Assembly (NCBI RefSeq): GCF_034424805.1 | Contig: NZ_JAXOUF010000002.1 | Coordinates: 868,001 to 932,000, forward strand | Length of the DNA stretch: 64,000 nt | Direction: 5' to 3' | Origin: Labrys sedimenti | Lineage (GTDB): Bacteria; Pseudomonadota; Alphaproteobacteria; Rhizobiales; Labraceae | Part shown: positions 24,355 through 32,705 of the stretch, piece after piece | Layout of the letters: the number at the start of each line of letters is the position of its first letter | How positions within the stretch are numbered: position 1 is the stretch's first letter | Translations under genes and position numbers: made by a program | Notes under the pieces: generated by a model | Seen by the model: the letters and a program-made list of their open reading frames with translations, nothing else | Told to the model about the DNA's origin: nothing | Database searches by the model: none

Positions 24355-26151
24355 CTATGCCGCTGCCCCGATGTCGCTACCCGCCGCTTGGATCAGCGGC
24401 GAGATCACCTTCAGGTTCACGCAATCGACCACGCCGAGATCGGTGATCGCATAATCGGGAATCGCAGTGATCTGCAGCACGAACATGTACATGAACGGCC
24501 AGGGCAGGTCGCAACCGAGGCTCCGCACCGCGTCGTCGAGCCGCAATTCCTTCTCGGCCATCGCCTGAGGCTCGATATCCGCCACGATGCCGCCGATCGG
24601 CAGATGCAGGAATTCGAGCACCTTGCCATCGCGCACCACCACCTGGCCGCCCTGGTTGGCGATGAGATGGTTGATGGCAACGGCCATGTCTTCGGCATCG
24701 GTGCCGATGCAGATGATGTTGTTGTCATCCGGGGCAGTGGAACTGGCCATGGCGCCGGCCTTCAGGCCGAAGCCGGAGGTGAAGGCGACGGGGCGGTTGC
24801 GCGTCTTGCCGTAGCGTTCGATCACGGTGATGTACTGCACGTTCTGGCCGATATCGGCTTGTACGCGCCCGTCCTTCACCGGCAGCGTCACGTCGCGCCG
24901 CGTGCGCACGAAGATCTTCTCCGGCGTTACCGCGATCGCCAGGACGTCGGCACTGTCGCCGGCGCCGGTGACGGGCACGGCGATTTCTTCAGGTTTGATC
25001 GGTTCGAGCTTGATCGAGTGCAGCAAGGCCTCGCTGCGTGGGGGAGGCGCGAGATCGACGGCCATCCTGCCGTCGCGCGCCGCCAGGGTGCCCTTGGCGA
25101 TCACGGCCTCGATCTTGAAGTCGCGCAGGTCGTTGACCAGCAGGATGTCGGCAGCCCGCCCCGGCGAGATCGAGCCGACCTTGTCGTCGATCCTGAGGGC
25201 ATCGGCGCCGTTGATCGTCGCCATCTGGATCGCCGCCATCGGCGAGATGCCCATGGCGATCGCCATGCGGACCATGTTGTCGAGATGGCCGCGGGCCAGG
25301 ATATCGCTGGCGACGACGTCGTCGGTGCAGAAACTGATACGGCGCAGCGCTTTCACGCCCATTTCGGTGACGATGCGCAGATTGTCGGAAAGGAAGTGCG
25401 AGATCGAGGATTCGCGCACCACCACATGCATGCCGGCGCGCAGCTTCTCCAGCATCTCCTCGGGCGTGTAGCTCTCATGGTCGGCGCGCACGCGGGCCTG
25501 CTGATAGGCGTCGAGCCGGGCACCGCGCGTCATTGGGCAGCAGCCGAGCAGGGGCAGGCGGCTGGCCTCGGCGATCTCGATCGCCTTGAGCACGTCGGCA
25601 TCCTCCTCCTGGATGAACTCGCGCACCGTCTCCCAGATGCCGACGCATTCGGGCCAGTGGTGGGTGGCGAGGTGATCCTGCGGGCCGAAATAATGCCCGA
25701 CGGTCGAGCGGGGCATGGTGTATGGCGTCTTGCAGGGCGCGCCCCAGAACACTTTCAGCGGCGTCTGGCGGGCCTCGTCGAGGAATTCGCGGGCTGCGGC
25801 CGGGCCGCCCACCACGATGATCTGGTCGAGGCCGGTGACGATCGAGGTGGTGCCGAGCGGCACGACGGCCTTGGCGAAGCTGGTGATCGAGAGCTTGGAG
25901 CATTCGACATGCAGATGCCCGTCGATCATGCCCGGGCAGAGATATTTGCCGCTGGCATCGATGATCTCGGTCTGCGGCCCAATATGGTCGGCGATATCGC
26001 CCACGGCGATGATGCGGTCGCCGAGAATGGCGATGTCGGCCTTGTAGATCTCTTCCGACACCACATTGACCAGCCGCCCGCCGCGAACCGCCAGACTCGC
26101 CTTGGCGCCATGGCCCGACGCGGCGCGAATGAACTCCCGTATATCCGTCAC
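24355..26151 (-). CDS. Adenine-deaminase-family protein with altered motif
   Basis: The 598-residue protein is homologous to adenine deaminase over its full length: GMIDGHLHVECSKLS metal motif, CTDDVVASDILARGHLDNM, SISPGRAADILLVND and FTSGFGLKAGAMASSTAPDDNNIICIG. Two hallmark segments differ. The DPHEIANVLG region of true Ade is replaced by TGLDQIIVVGG, and the histidine that normally follows the DD pair in the CTDD segment is missing. Some Ade-family members deaminate N6-methyladenine instead of adenine, so another aminopurine is plausible here. First gene of a leftward group with the permease and Ade, divergent from a LysR regulator. Confidence 0.9.
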   Translation of the reverse strand: MTDIREFIRAASGHGAKASLAVRGGRLVNVVSEEIYKADIAILGDRIIAVGDIADHIGPQTEIIDASGKYLCPGMIDGHLHVECSKLSITSFAKAVVPLGTTSIVTGLDQIIVVGGPAAAREFLDEARQTPLKVFWGAPCKTPYTMPRSTVGHYFGPQDHLATHHWPECVGIWETVREFIQEEDADVLKAIEIAEASRLPLLGCCPMTRGARLDAYQQARVRADHESYTPEEMLEKLRAGMHVVVRESSISHFLSDNLRIVTEMGVKALRRISFCTDDVVASDILARGHLDNMVRMAIAMGISPMAAIQMATINGADALRIDDKVGSISPGRAADILLVNDLRDFKIEAVIAKGTLAARDGRMAVDLAPPPRSEALLHSIKLEPIKPEEIAVPVTGAGDSADVLAIAVTPEKIFVRTRRDVTLPVKDGRVQADIGQNVQYITVIERYGKTRNRPVAFTSGFGLKAGAMASSTAPDDNNIICIGTDAEDMAVAINHLIANQGGQVVVRDGKVLEFLHLPIGGIVADIEPQAMAEKELRLDDAVRSLGCDLPWPFMYMFVLQITAIPDYAITDLGVVDCVNLKVISPLIQAAGSDIGAAA

Positions 26152-26238
26152 TGAAACCTCCCTGGATTGAAAGGAAGTATTCCGGCCGCCGATCGTTTAC
26201 ACAACTGGTCGAATTAGGCTATCCGATGAACTGATCGT

Positions 26239-26260
26239 CCAATTCTTTGAACGAAATTGG
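26239..26260. promoter_or_regulatory. Possible LysR binding site
   Basis: CCAATT-N10-AATTGG lies just before the LysR start in the 116-bp divergent gap facing the second deaminase gene. LysR proteins usually bind dyads in such gaps. The long spacer makes this tentative. Confidence 0.3.
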
Positions 26261-26267
26261 GGCCGGC

Positions 26268-27206
26268 ATGGATCTTTCCATCATCGATTGCTTCGTGAAG
26301 GTGGCGGATGCCCGCTCGATTTCAGCGGCCGCGCGGCTGCACCGGCTCCCCAAATCCACGCTCAGCCATCGCATCCGCCAACTCGAGGACGAGTTCGGCG
26401 TCGAACTCTTCGTGCGCGAAGGCCATCACCTCCACGTGACCGATGCCGGCTCCGAATTGCTGCGCCACGCCCGGCGCATCCAGGCAAGCTGCGAGGATGC
26501 GGCGACGGCCATGGCCGAGATGCGCCACGAGGTCGCCGGCACGCTGCGCGTCGGTTCCACCGGCGAGTTCGGCACCACCATCACCTCCGAACTGCTGTTC
26601 GCCTTCCGCCAGAATTATCCGCAGGTGGTGCTCGACGTGATGTTCCTCACTTCGCGCCAGCCCTTCTCGGATGTCACCGAACTCGCCCTCGACGGTATCT
26701 TCCACTGGGGAGAGCCGTCCGAGATCGACTATGTCAGCCGCCGCCTGGCGACGGCCTCCTACGGGCTCTATGCCAGCCCGGGCTATCTCGACCGCCACGG
26801 CCTGCCTGAAACGACCGACGATCTCGCCGGCCATCGCGGCCTGATCTTCCGCCAGCCCACCCGTCCGCAATCCTGGTATCTCGCCGATGCACAGGGCGCG
26901 GAGACCGACATCCTGCCGCCGGTGAGTTGCATGACCAACGACTACTGGACCCTCAAATATTTTGCGGTGGCCGGCGAAGGCATCGCCTATCTGCCCGGTT
27001 TCTTCGTCGAGACCGAATGCGAGCACGGCTTGCTCGCGCCGGTCCTGCCGCAATGGCGCTCGCCGGAGACTGCGATCAACCTGATCTATTCCCGGCGCCG
27101 GCACGTCTCGCGCCGCTTCCGGGCCTTCGCCGATTTCTGCGCCGATTTCTATCGCAACCGGGAAAAGGGAAGGGTGCCTCGCTATTATGTCGAGCGCGTC
27201 GACTGA
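26268..27206 (+). CDS. LysR-family transcriptional regulator
   Basis: The 312-residue regulator has an N-terminal winged helix (DLSIIDCFVKVADARSISAAARLHRLPKSTLSHRIRQLEDEFGVELFVR) and a C-terminal co-inducer domain (GTLRVGSTGEFGTTITSELLFAFRQNYPQVVLDVMF). ATG 26268 (MDLSII) is preferred over a TTG seven codons upstream. It is divergent from the deaminase/permease/deaminase genes and is their likely regulator, with a purine-related effector inferred. A degraded copy of its 3' third occurs 1.7 kb downstream beyond the outer-membrane protein gene. Confidence 0.92.
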   Translation: MDLSIIDCFVKVADARSISAAARLHRLPKSTLSHRIRQLEDEFGVELFVREGHHLHVTDAGSELLRHARRIQASCEDAATAMAEMRHEVAGTLRVGSTGEFGTTITSELLFAFRQNYPQVVLDVMFLTSRQPFSDVTELALDGIFHWGEPSEIDYVSRRLATASYGLYASPGYLDRHGLPETTDDLAGHRGLIFRQPTRPQSWYLADAQGAETDILPPVSCMTNDYWTLKYFAVAGEGIAYLPGFFVETECEHGLLAPVLPQWRSPETAINLIYSRRRHVSRRFRAFADFCADFYRNREKGRVPRYYVERVD

Positions 27207-27379
27207 CGGCGGGCGATATCCTCGTGGTAGGCGCTAGAGGCGCATGAGCAGAGAAAGCGGTGTCCCGCAACCATACCAAGAACTTCTCTTTCGCCAACGT
27301 ATGCAGAGCCTCTCCGTTCGACGAGGCAGGCGCCGTCGCCTGCGCTCAAAGATTGCCTTGGCCGTTGAGACCCATCCCC

Positions 27380-28747
27380 TCACAGCTTGAAGGCGGCACC
27401 GATGCGAACCTCATCCGTCCTGACGTCGATCATATGGCGGGGGCCACCGCGCGGAGTGACTTCTCCATAGGGGGTGTAGCGGTATTCCGCTCTGACGAGC
27501 AGATGATTGGTGAGTGCGTAGTCGACCCCGGCTCCGGCCGTCCAACGGGTGAAACGATGGTTGAACTTCCGCTGCTCGAAGGGGGTCTCAACGGTATGAC
27601 TGAATTTGGCTCCGGCTACGCCTCCGGTAATGTAGGGAAGAAATCGACCGAAAGCGAAACCGAGCCGACCCCGAACCGACCAAGCATGATCCAGGGCAGA
27701 CGCGACCTGGAAGTCTGGGTAGGGTGTACCATGGGCATCCCTCAGGACCCCGCGGGAGTTGATTTTCGATAGGAGAACGTCGCCTTCCCCACCCAGGACG
27801 ATCCTTCCAACCTGCCAGTTATAGCCGGCGAAAATCCACGGGACGGTGGTCGACGTGTTCAACTGAACCCGTGACGATATTGCCGTGAGCGGATAATAGC
27901 TGGACCGTTCCCAGGCGAAGCCGGCCTGGGCGCCGGCGTAGGGGCCACTCCAATCAAAGGGCGGGAGTTTCGCCCAAGGAAGAGCTTGCTCGCCCCATCC
28001 AGACGGGGCTCCAAGTTTCCAGGCGATGCCGAGCCGGATCTCGTCGGTGGCGATTGAGGTTTGCGCCGGGCGATCGGCGGAACCATCGGGCATCGTTCGG
28101 AATACGTATTTCTTGCCAAAATCGGTATGGCGATACTCGGTGCGAAGGATCAGGTTCTCGGATAGCCCGTATTCGATGCCTGCGCCGATGGTCCATCCGA
28201 CATGCGACTGGTGGTCGTTGCGGGGTGCCTGCCCGCCATACAGGGCGGTCGGGAAATTGGCGTCGGCGAACGTCACTCCGCCGGTTATATAGGGCAGGAA
28301 GTTGCCGATCGCGTATCCCAGCCGCCCCCGAACGGAAACGCTCCAATCGATCTGCGAACCGACGGACATGGCATTGAGCGGTACGACGAAGCGATCCCCG
28401 CGAATCCATGTCTTTGCGAAGTCAGCCTCCATGCCGGCCACCAATGGGCCCGACTGAAAATTATATCCCGCATAGACCCCGGCCAAACCACCGGCCATGT
28501 CGATTGGTTGAGCCGGTCGCCTTCGGGTGGCGGGGCCCAGGCTGTAATGAGCACGCGCCCATCCGCCGCCGGTTTGCGCCCCGAAATAGGCCCCGGCCCA
28601 AGAATAGGATGGCGAATAGGACAGGGAGAGAGCAGTTGATTCCTGCGCCTGTCCGTCTATTGGGATGGCTAGAAGTCCTGTTGCCGCCAATAATACTTGA
28701 TAGGCTATCTTTGATCGAGAATGTTTGGCATCACGATTCGGGCGCAT
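27380..28747 (-). CDS. Tandem double-barrel Omp25-like outer-membrane protein
   Basis: The 455-residue protein has a signal peptide (LLAATGLLAIPIDGQAQ) and two consecutive Omp25/Omp31-type eight-strand barrel domains. Repeat 1 (about 48-245) starts WAGAYFGAQTGGGWARA and has VRGRLGYAIGNFLPYITGGVTFA and LILRTEYRHTDFGKKY. Repeat 2 (about 265-455) starts WSGPYAGAQAGFAWER and has VRGRLGFAFGRFLPYITGGVAGA and LLVRAEYRYTPYGEV. Typical family members have a single barrel of about 200-280 residues, so this is an internal duplication. Both copies keep the alternating aromatic strand ends. Expressed alone from an AT-rich upstream region. Confidence 0.9.
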   Translation of the reverse strand: MRPNRDAKHSRSKIAYQVLLAATGLLAIPIDGQAQESTALSLSYSPSYSWAGAYFGAQTGGGWARAHYSLGPATRRRPAQPIDMAGGLAGVYAGYNFQSGPLVAGMEADFAKTWIRGDRFVVPLNAMSVGSQIDWSVSVRGRLGYAIGNFLPYITGGVTFADANFPTALYGGQAPRNDHQSHVGWTIGAGIEYGLSENLILRTEYRHTDFGKKYVFRTMPDGSADRPAQTSIATDEIRLGIAWKLGAPSGWGEQALPWAKLPPFDWSGPYAGAQAGFAWERSSYYPLTAISSRVQLNTSTTVPWIFAGYNWQVGRIVLGGEGDVLLSKINSRGVLRDAHGTPYPDFQVASALDHAWSVRGRLGFAFGRFLPYITGGVAGAKFSHTVETPFEQRKFNHRFTRWTAGAGVDYALTNHLLVRAEYRYTPYGEVTPRGGPRHMIDVRTDEVRIGAAFKL

Positions 28748-28909
28748 GAAACTCTCCAGCGGCGCATTGCCGGAGAATTATGGCATCGCGCACTGCTAAA
28801 CGCAAAGTCTATTATTCCAAAACGGCCGAAAAACATAGCAGTTTCAAGGTTACATTCCATTCGGCTTAGTCAGATTGGCCTTTTAAACTGTTTATAAAAC
28901 AAGCAACGC

Positions 28910-29117
28910 TCAGGCGGTTGCTGGCACCAGATCGCTTCAGGTTTCGTTGCCGACCTTCTCCCCTGGGTTCTTCATGTTGCCAACCAGAACGCGCGTACCG
29001 ATCTGGTCGAGGTGGCTTCAGCGAATGGTCATGATTTCCTTCCGATGCGGCTACGTCTCGCGCTGCTTCCGGACCTTCGCCACTTTCCAAGCTATTATGT
29101 CGGGCACGTCGGCTGAC
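28910..29117 (+). pseudogene. Fragment of a LysR regulator 3' end
   Basis: Translated in frame, this stretch gives AVAG, FSPGFF, PIWSRWLQ, VMIS and YVSRCFRTFATF. These line up in order with AVAG, YLPGFF, PVLPQWRS, NLIY and HVSRRFRAFADF at the end of the LysR protein encoded at 26268-27206. After a deletion the frame shifts and SYYVGHVG* matches RYYVERVD*. It is therefore a degraded copy of the neighbour's C-terminus or of a close paralogue, without a promoter or DNA-binding part. The two copies flank the outer-membrane protein gene. Confidence 0.75.
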
Positions 29118-29233
29118 GGAGGGCCGATCAACTCTTTGAAAAAAACGGGAAAATGCGGTAAGAGCCTGCGGCGCTTGGCGGCCCGACGCCCTCAGGATGG
29201 GTGCCGCGAGTGTGAAAGAGTAACGAAAGCAGC

Positions 29234-30220
29234 ATGTTGGAACGAGACTTCTCCATCGCCCCGATGATGGACTGGACGGATCGTCATTGCCGGTTCTTCC
29301 ACCGCATCCTCTCGGCGAAGGCCTTGCTTTACACCGAGATGGTGACCACCGGTGCCGTGATTCACGGCGACCGGCAGCGTCTGCTCGGCTTTTCGGGCGA
29401 GGAACATCCCATCGCCGTGCAGCTCGGCGGTTCCAATCCGAAGGACCTGGCCACCTCGGCCCGTATCTGCACCGATTTCGGCTATGACGAGATCAATCTC
29501 AATGTCGGCTGCCCGTCCGACCGCGTGCAGGAAGGGCGGTTCGGCGCCTGCCTGATGGCGGAGCCCGAATTGGTGGGCGAGTGCGTCGCCGCCATGAAGG
29601 CCGCCGTCGACCTACCCGTCACCGTCAAATGCCGCATCGGCATCGACGAGCAGGATCCCGAGGCTGCACTCGATCGTATCACCGCGACCGTCCGGGCCGC
29701 CGGCGTCGACGCCCTGATCGTGCATGCGCGCAAGGCCTGGCTGAAGGGCCTGAGCCCGAAGGAGAACCGCGACGTGCCGCCGCTCGACTATGGCCGCGTC
29801 TACAGGCTGAAGGAAGCCAACCCTGACCTCAACATCTCCATCAATGGCGGCATCAAGGCCGTCGAGGAGTGGGGCACGCATCGGGCCTGTCTCGATGGCG
29901 TCATGGTCGGGCGCGAGGCCTATCAGAATCCCGAGATCTTGCTGGCTGTCGATCCCACCCTGTTCGGCGTGGCCGCGCCGGTTGCCGACGGCTTCGAAGC
30001 CATCGAGGCGATGGCGCCCTATATCGAGGCACAGCTGACACAGGGCGTGCGGCTGAGCTCGATCACCCGCCACATGATCGGCCTCTTCCCGGGTCGGCCG
30101 GGTGCGCGGCTCTATCGGCGCCATCTCGCCACCGAGGCGGTCAAGCCCGGGGCCGGGCTCGAGGTGCTGTTCGAGGCGGCGGCGCATGTCCGCCGCGCCA
30201 TCGAGGCCAAGGCCGCCTGA
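29234..30220 (+). CDS. dusA: tRNA-dihydrouridine(20/20a) synthase DusA
   Basis: The 328-residue FMN-dependent enzyme reduces uridine to dihydrouridine at positions 20/20a of tRNA. The N-terminal TIM barrel starts FSIAPMMDWTDRHCRFFHRILS, then YTEMVTTGAVIHGDRQRLL, a DusA hallmark. The catalytic cysteine lies in NVGCPSDRVQEGRFGACLM, and HARKAWLKGLSPKENRDVPPL is also diagnostic of DusA. The FMN-binding region reads NGGIKAVEEW and GVMVGREAYQNP. Length and motifs are normal. Confidence 0.96.
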   Translation: MLERDFSIAPMMDWTDRHCRFFHRILSAKALLYTEMVTTGAVIHGDRQRLLGFSGEEHPIAVQLGGSNPKDLATSARICTDFGYDEINLNVGCPSDRVQEGRFGACLMAEPELVGECVAAMKAAVDLPVTVKCRIGIDEQDPEAALDRITATVRAAGVDALIVHARKAWLKGLSPKENRDVPPLDYGRVYRLKEANPDLNISINGGIKAVEEWGTHRACLDGVMVGREAYQNPEILLAVDPTLFGVAAPVADGFEAIEAMAPYIEAQLTQGVRLSSITRHMIGLFPGRPGARLYRRHLATEAVKPGAGLEVLFEAAAHVRRAIEAKAA

Positions 30221-30331
30221 TCGGGCTGATCGCACGCCGCTCCCGCCAAAGTGAATCGCCTCGTCCTGCCGGAGCGCTATGCTGCCTCATCGGGGGACGC
30301 CGTTGCGTCGTGGGGGCGCGGAGTTTGCATC

Positions 30332-30934
30332 ATGACGAAACCCTATCGGCTTGCCGGCCTGCTGGCGCTTGGCTTCATCCTGCCGGCCCAGGCGCAGGAG
30401 GCCCCGCGCAAGATCTTCCGCGGCACGATCGAAGCGATGGACAGCAAGGGGCTCAGCCTCAAGACCAAGGACGGCCAGAGCGTCTCGATCCATCTCACGC
30501 CGGACTGGAAGGCCCGGCTGGTGGCGCCGATCGGCGTGGAGGCCATCCATGCCGGCAGCTTCATCGGCACGGCGCAGATCCCCCAGGCGGACGGCTCCGG
30601 AAAATCGCTGGAGGTCCATGTCTTTCCGCCCGGCGTCAAGAGCGGCGAGGGCGAGCGGGACTGGGATTCCCAGCCGGGCGCCCGCATGACCAACGGCACG
30701 GTGGGTGGCGCGGTCGTCTCGACGGACAAGGGCAGGGAGGTCACGCTCAGCTTCCCTGGTGGCAGCCGCAAGATCGTGATCCCGCCGCAGGTTCCCGTGG
30801 TGCAATTCAATGCGGCCGAGCGGACGATCATCAAGCCGGGGATTGCCGTTTTCGTGGTGGCCCAGCCCGACGGCAAGGACTGGCGGACCAACAGCGTGGC
30901 CACCGGCCAGAACGGCGCCGCGCCACCGATGTGA
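30332..30934 (+). CDS. Secreted hypothetical protein, OB-like
   Basis: The 200-residue product starts with the signal peptide KPYRLAGLLALGFILPAQAQ. The mature part (KIFRGTIEAMDSKGLSLKTKDGQSVSIHLTPDWKARLV...) has the strand pattern seen in small periplasmic OB-type or DUF5666-like proteins. A second half contains TNGTVGGAVVSTDKGREVTLSFPGG. No catalytic motif is visible and the function is not recognised. ATG 30332 is chosen because a signal peptide follows at once. It lies 111 bp after dusA on the same strand. Confidence 0.75.
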   Translation: MTKPYRLAGLLALGFILPAQAQEAPRKIFRGTIEAMDSKGLSLKTKDGQSVSIHLTPDWKARLVAPIGVEAIHAGSFIGTAQIPQADGSGKSLEVHVFPPGVKSGEGERDWDSQPGARMTNGTVGGAVVSTDKGREVTLSFPGGSRKIVIPPQVPVVQFNAAERTIIKPGIAVFVVAQPDGKDWRTNSVATGQNGAAPPM

Positions 30935-30940
30935 CCACAG

Positions 30941-31042
30941 TAGGAGCGCGGACATCTCAGCGACATGCTGCATGTCGCGATGTCCGCTCTGCTTACCAAC
31001 CGACAATGTCTTTACAAGAGCGGACAAGATGTCCGCGCTCCA
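30941..31042. repeat. Inverted-repeat element, GGAGCGCGGAC family, copy 1
   Basis: An element of about 100 bp with arms reading GGAGCGCGGACATCT at one end and its complement AGATGTCCGCGCTCC at the other. Further internal copies of the GAGCGGACA arm form a nested hairpin. It lies between two convergent genes and could act as an mRNA end structure. Same family as the elements at 43418 and 50830. Confidence 0.8.
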
Positions 31043-31053
31043 GGGAGGAGCCG

Positions 31054-31812
31054 CTAAACGTCGATCACCATGCCGTCCTCGGCAAGGTCGAACAGGGTGC
31101 GGTCGACCTTGTCGCGATAGGCCAGCATGGTCGGGCCCATATGGGTGAGCACCACGCGTTTGGCGTTGAAATCGCCGCGGCGGGCCAGCAGGCGATTATA
31201 GTCGAGATGGGGCGGGGTCTCCTCGATGGCGAAGCATTCGAGGAAGAGCAGGTCCGCGCCGTCGGCGATCTGAGGCAAGACCTCGGTCCATTCGGTATCG
31301 CCGGAATGGACGAAGACCTTGCCGCCACCTTCGAGCCGTACGGCCGTGGCCGGCGCGCCGCAGGGATGCACCACCTCGACGGTACGGATCGTAAAGCCCT
31401 GGGCGTCGCGCTGCGTGCCCGGCGCCATTTCCTCCACGCTCCAGGCGAAGCTCCAGGGCGTCTCCATGGTAGCGCCGGCAAACAGCGCCTCGATGGTGGT
31501 GGACAGGCGCTCGATCGTGCCGGGAGGGCCGATGATGCGCAGCGAGCGGGTGCGCTTGCGGACCCATTGGGCATCGAGCAGCAGGAAAGGAATGCCGCCG
31601 AAATGATCGCCATGCAGGTGGGTCAGCATGATCAGGTCGACCTGGTCGGGATCGATGCCCATGGCGCTGAGCGCCGTCATCGTGGTCGCGCCGCAATCGA
31701 GCAGGCAGATGGTGCGCCCCTCCTGCGGATCCTCGATCTCGACCAGGCTGGCGGTGTTGAACCGTCCGCCTGATCCGAAGGCATCGCCACAGCCGACCAC
31801 CGTCACGCGCAT
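31054..31812 (-). CDS. MBL-fold metallo-hydrolase, RNase Z-like
   Basis: The 252-residue protein starts RVTVVGCGDAFGSGGRFNTASLVE and carries the metallo-beta-lactamase motif HLHGDHFGG. Later metal residues sit in HSGDTEW and LTHMGPTML. The layout resembles the RNase Z/arylsulfatase-like branch, but it lacks a clear RNase Z exosite and is shorter than tRNase Z. It is likely a cytoplasmic Zn-dependent hydrolase of unknown substrate. Transcribed alone. Confidence 0.87.
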   Translation of the reverse strand: MRVTVVGCGDAFGSGGRFNTASLVEIEDPQEGRTICLLDCGATTMTALSAMGIDPDQVDLIMLTHLHGDHFGGIPFLLLDAQWVRKRTRSLRIIGPPGTIERLSTTIEALFAGATMETPWSFAWSVEEMAPGTQRDAQGFTIRTVEVVHPCGAPATAVRLEGGGKVFVHSGDTEWTEVLPQIADGADLLFLECFAIEETPPHLDYNRLLARRGDFNAKRVVLTHMGPTMLAYRDKVDRTLFDLAEDGMVIDV

Positions 31813-32164
31813 GGCAGGACCTCCTGCCGCCGGGGCGCCGCGAATTGGAGGGAGCGGAAAAGGATCTGCCTCATGCCGAAGTCTGTTCTATTTCGATGAC
31901 AAGCCTCGCAGGATCGGCGAGGCCTTAACCGGGTGATGCGCGTCAAGTCACCCACCGGTATGAACCGAAAAGTCCAAGGACTTCAACTTAAAGAAAGCAG
32001 GCAAAACCAGCGAGAATGAGCCAGGAGCGGCCAGCCCACGAAATGCTGAAACTGTCTGTGCGAAAACGCACAAAGCGAACGGCTTCAAACGCCGCAAGCA
32101 TTTGAGATCTTACGGATTCCTTCCGATCGAGGCTCGGGGTTCGGCCGGGAAGAATCTGCCCGGG
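31813..32164. other. Intergenic region without a visible gene
   Basis: These 352 bp separate two leftward genes. The only structure seen is an imperfect hairpin near 31929-31957 (GGGTGA...TCACCC with CCGG flanks). It also holds the upstream region of the MBL gene. No reading frame with a ribosome site stands out. Confidence 0.5.
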
Positions 32165-32464
32165 TCAGAATTTGCGGGCAGTGGGCTCGACCACGATGCG
32201 GAAGGGCCCGAGATCACTGTTGCCGCGCGCATCGACATGGCCCTTGACGGTGGAGCCAAAGCCGCTCTGTTGGCCGAGGCCGCTCTGCTTCCTGAAACCG
32301 TAATCGGCACGGAACTCGCCGCCGACCCTGATGCACATGCCGGTATCGGCCGAATAGACGAAGCCTTCGCCATATTGGCTGCAGCGGGGATCCGTTTTCT
32401 CGCCGGCAAAGCCAGGCGCCGTGAAGGCAAGCACGGCAATGGCAGCACTGATCGTCCTGAACAT
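32165..32464 (-). CDS. Porin-fragment-like small secreted protein
   Basis: The 99-residue product begins with a signal peptide (FRTISAAIAVLAFTAPGFAGE). It continues DPRCSQYGEGFVYSADTGMCIRVGGEFRADYGF, which matches the N-terminus of the large rhizobial porins (C-x2-YG-x-GF-x(8)-C-x-[RK]-[IV]-GG-x-x-R-x-[DE]). Those porins run to about 350-450 residues, but this one stops after the first strands and a hydrophilic tail. It could be a remnant of a porin gene or a small independent protein that keeps the disulfide loop. ATG 32464 is chosen so that the signal peptide is at the N-terminus. Confidence 0.65.
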   Translation of the reverse strand: MFRTISAAIAVLAFTAPGFAGEKTDPRCSQYGEGFVYSADTGMCIRVGGEFRADYGFRKQSGLGQQSGFGSTVKGHVDARGNSDLGPFRIVVEPTARKF

Positions 32465-32475
32465 GAATAGGCTCC

Positions 32476-32548
32476 TAAAGCGTTTTGCGATTGGAGGCAT
32501 TCCCCGGAAATCGCAAAGACGCGTCGAAACGAAAATTGGAGCAAAGCA
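32476..32548 (-). repeat. Rhizobial intergenic mosaic repeat, copy 2
   Basis: Contains AAAGCGTTTTGCGATTGG, ATCGCAAAGACGCGTCG and GGAGCAAAGCA, in reverse orientation to copy 1. It lies directly upstream of the small porin-like gene. Confidence 0.8.
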
Positions 32549-32705
32549 GGTATTTTTGTCGAAACATACCCGACTCTAGCAGCGACTCAGGCCTAGCGCC
32601 CGATCGTGACCACTTCGCGGCAAAGCTTTTCGGGCTAGAACACGAGATGTAACGGTTTGTTACATCCAGCCGTCCCGCGGCCCCGTCTGTACCATGGAGA
32701 GCAGC

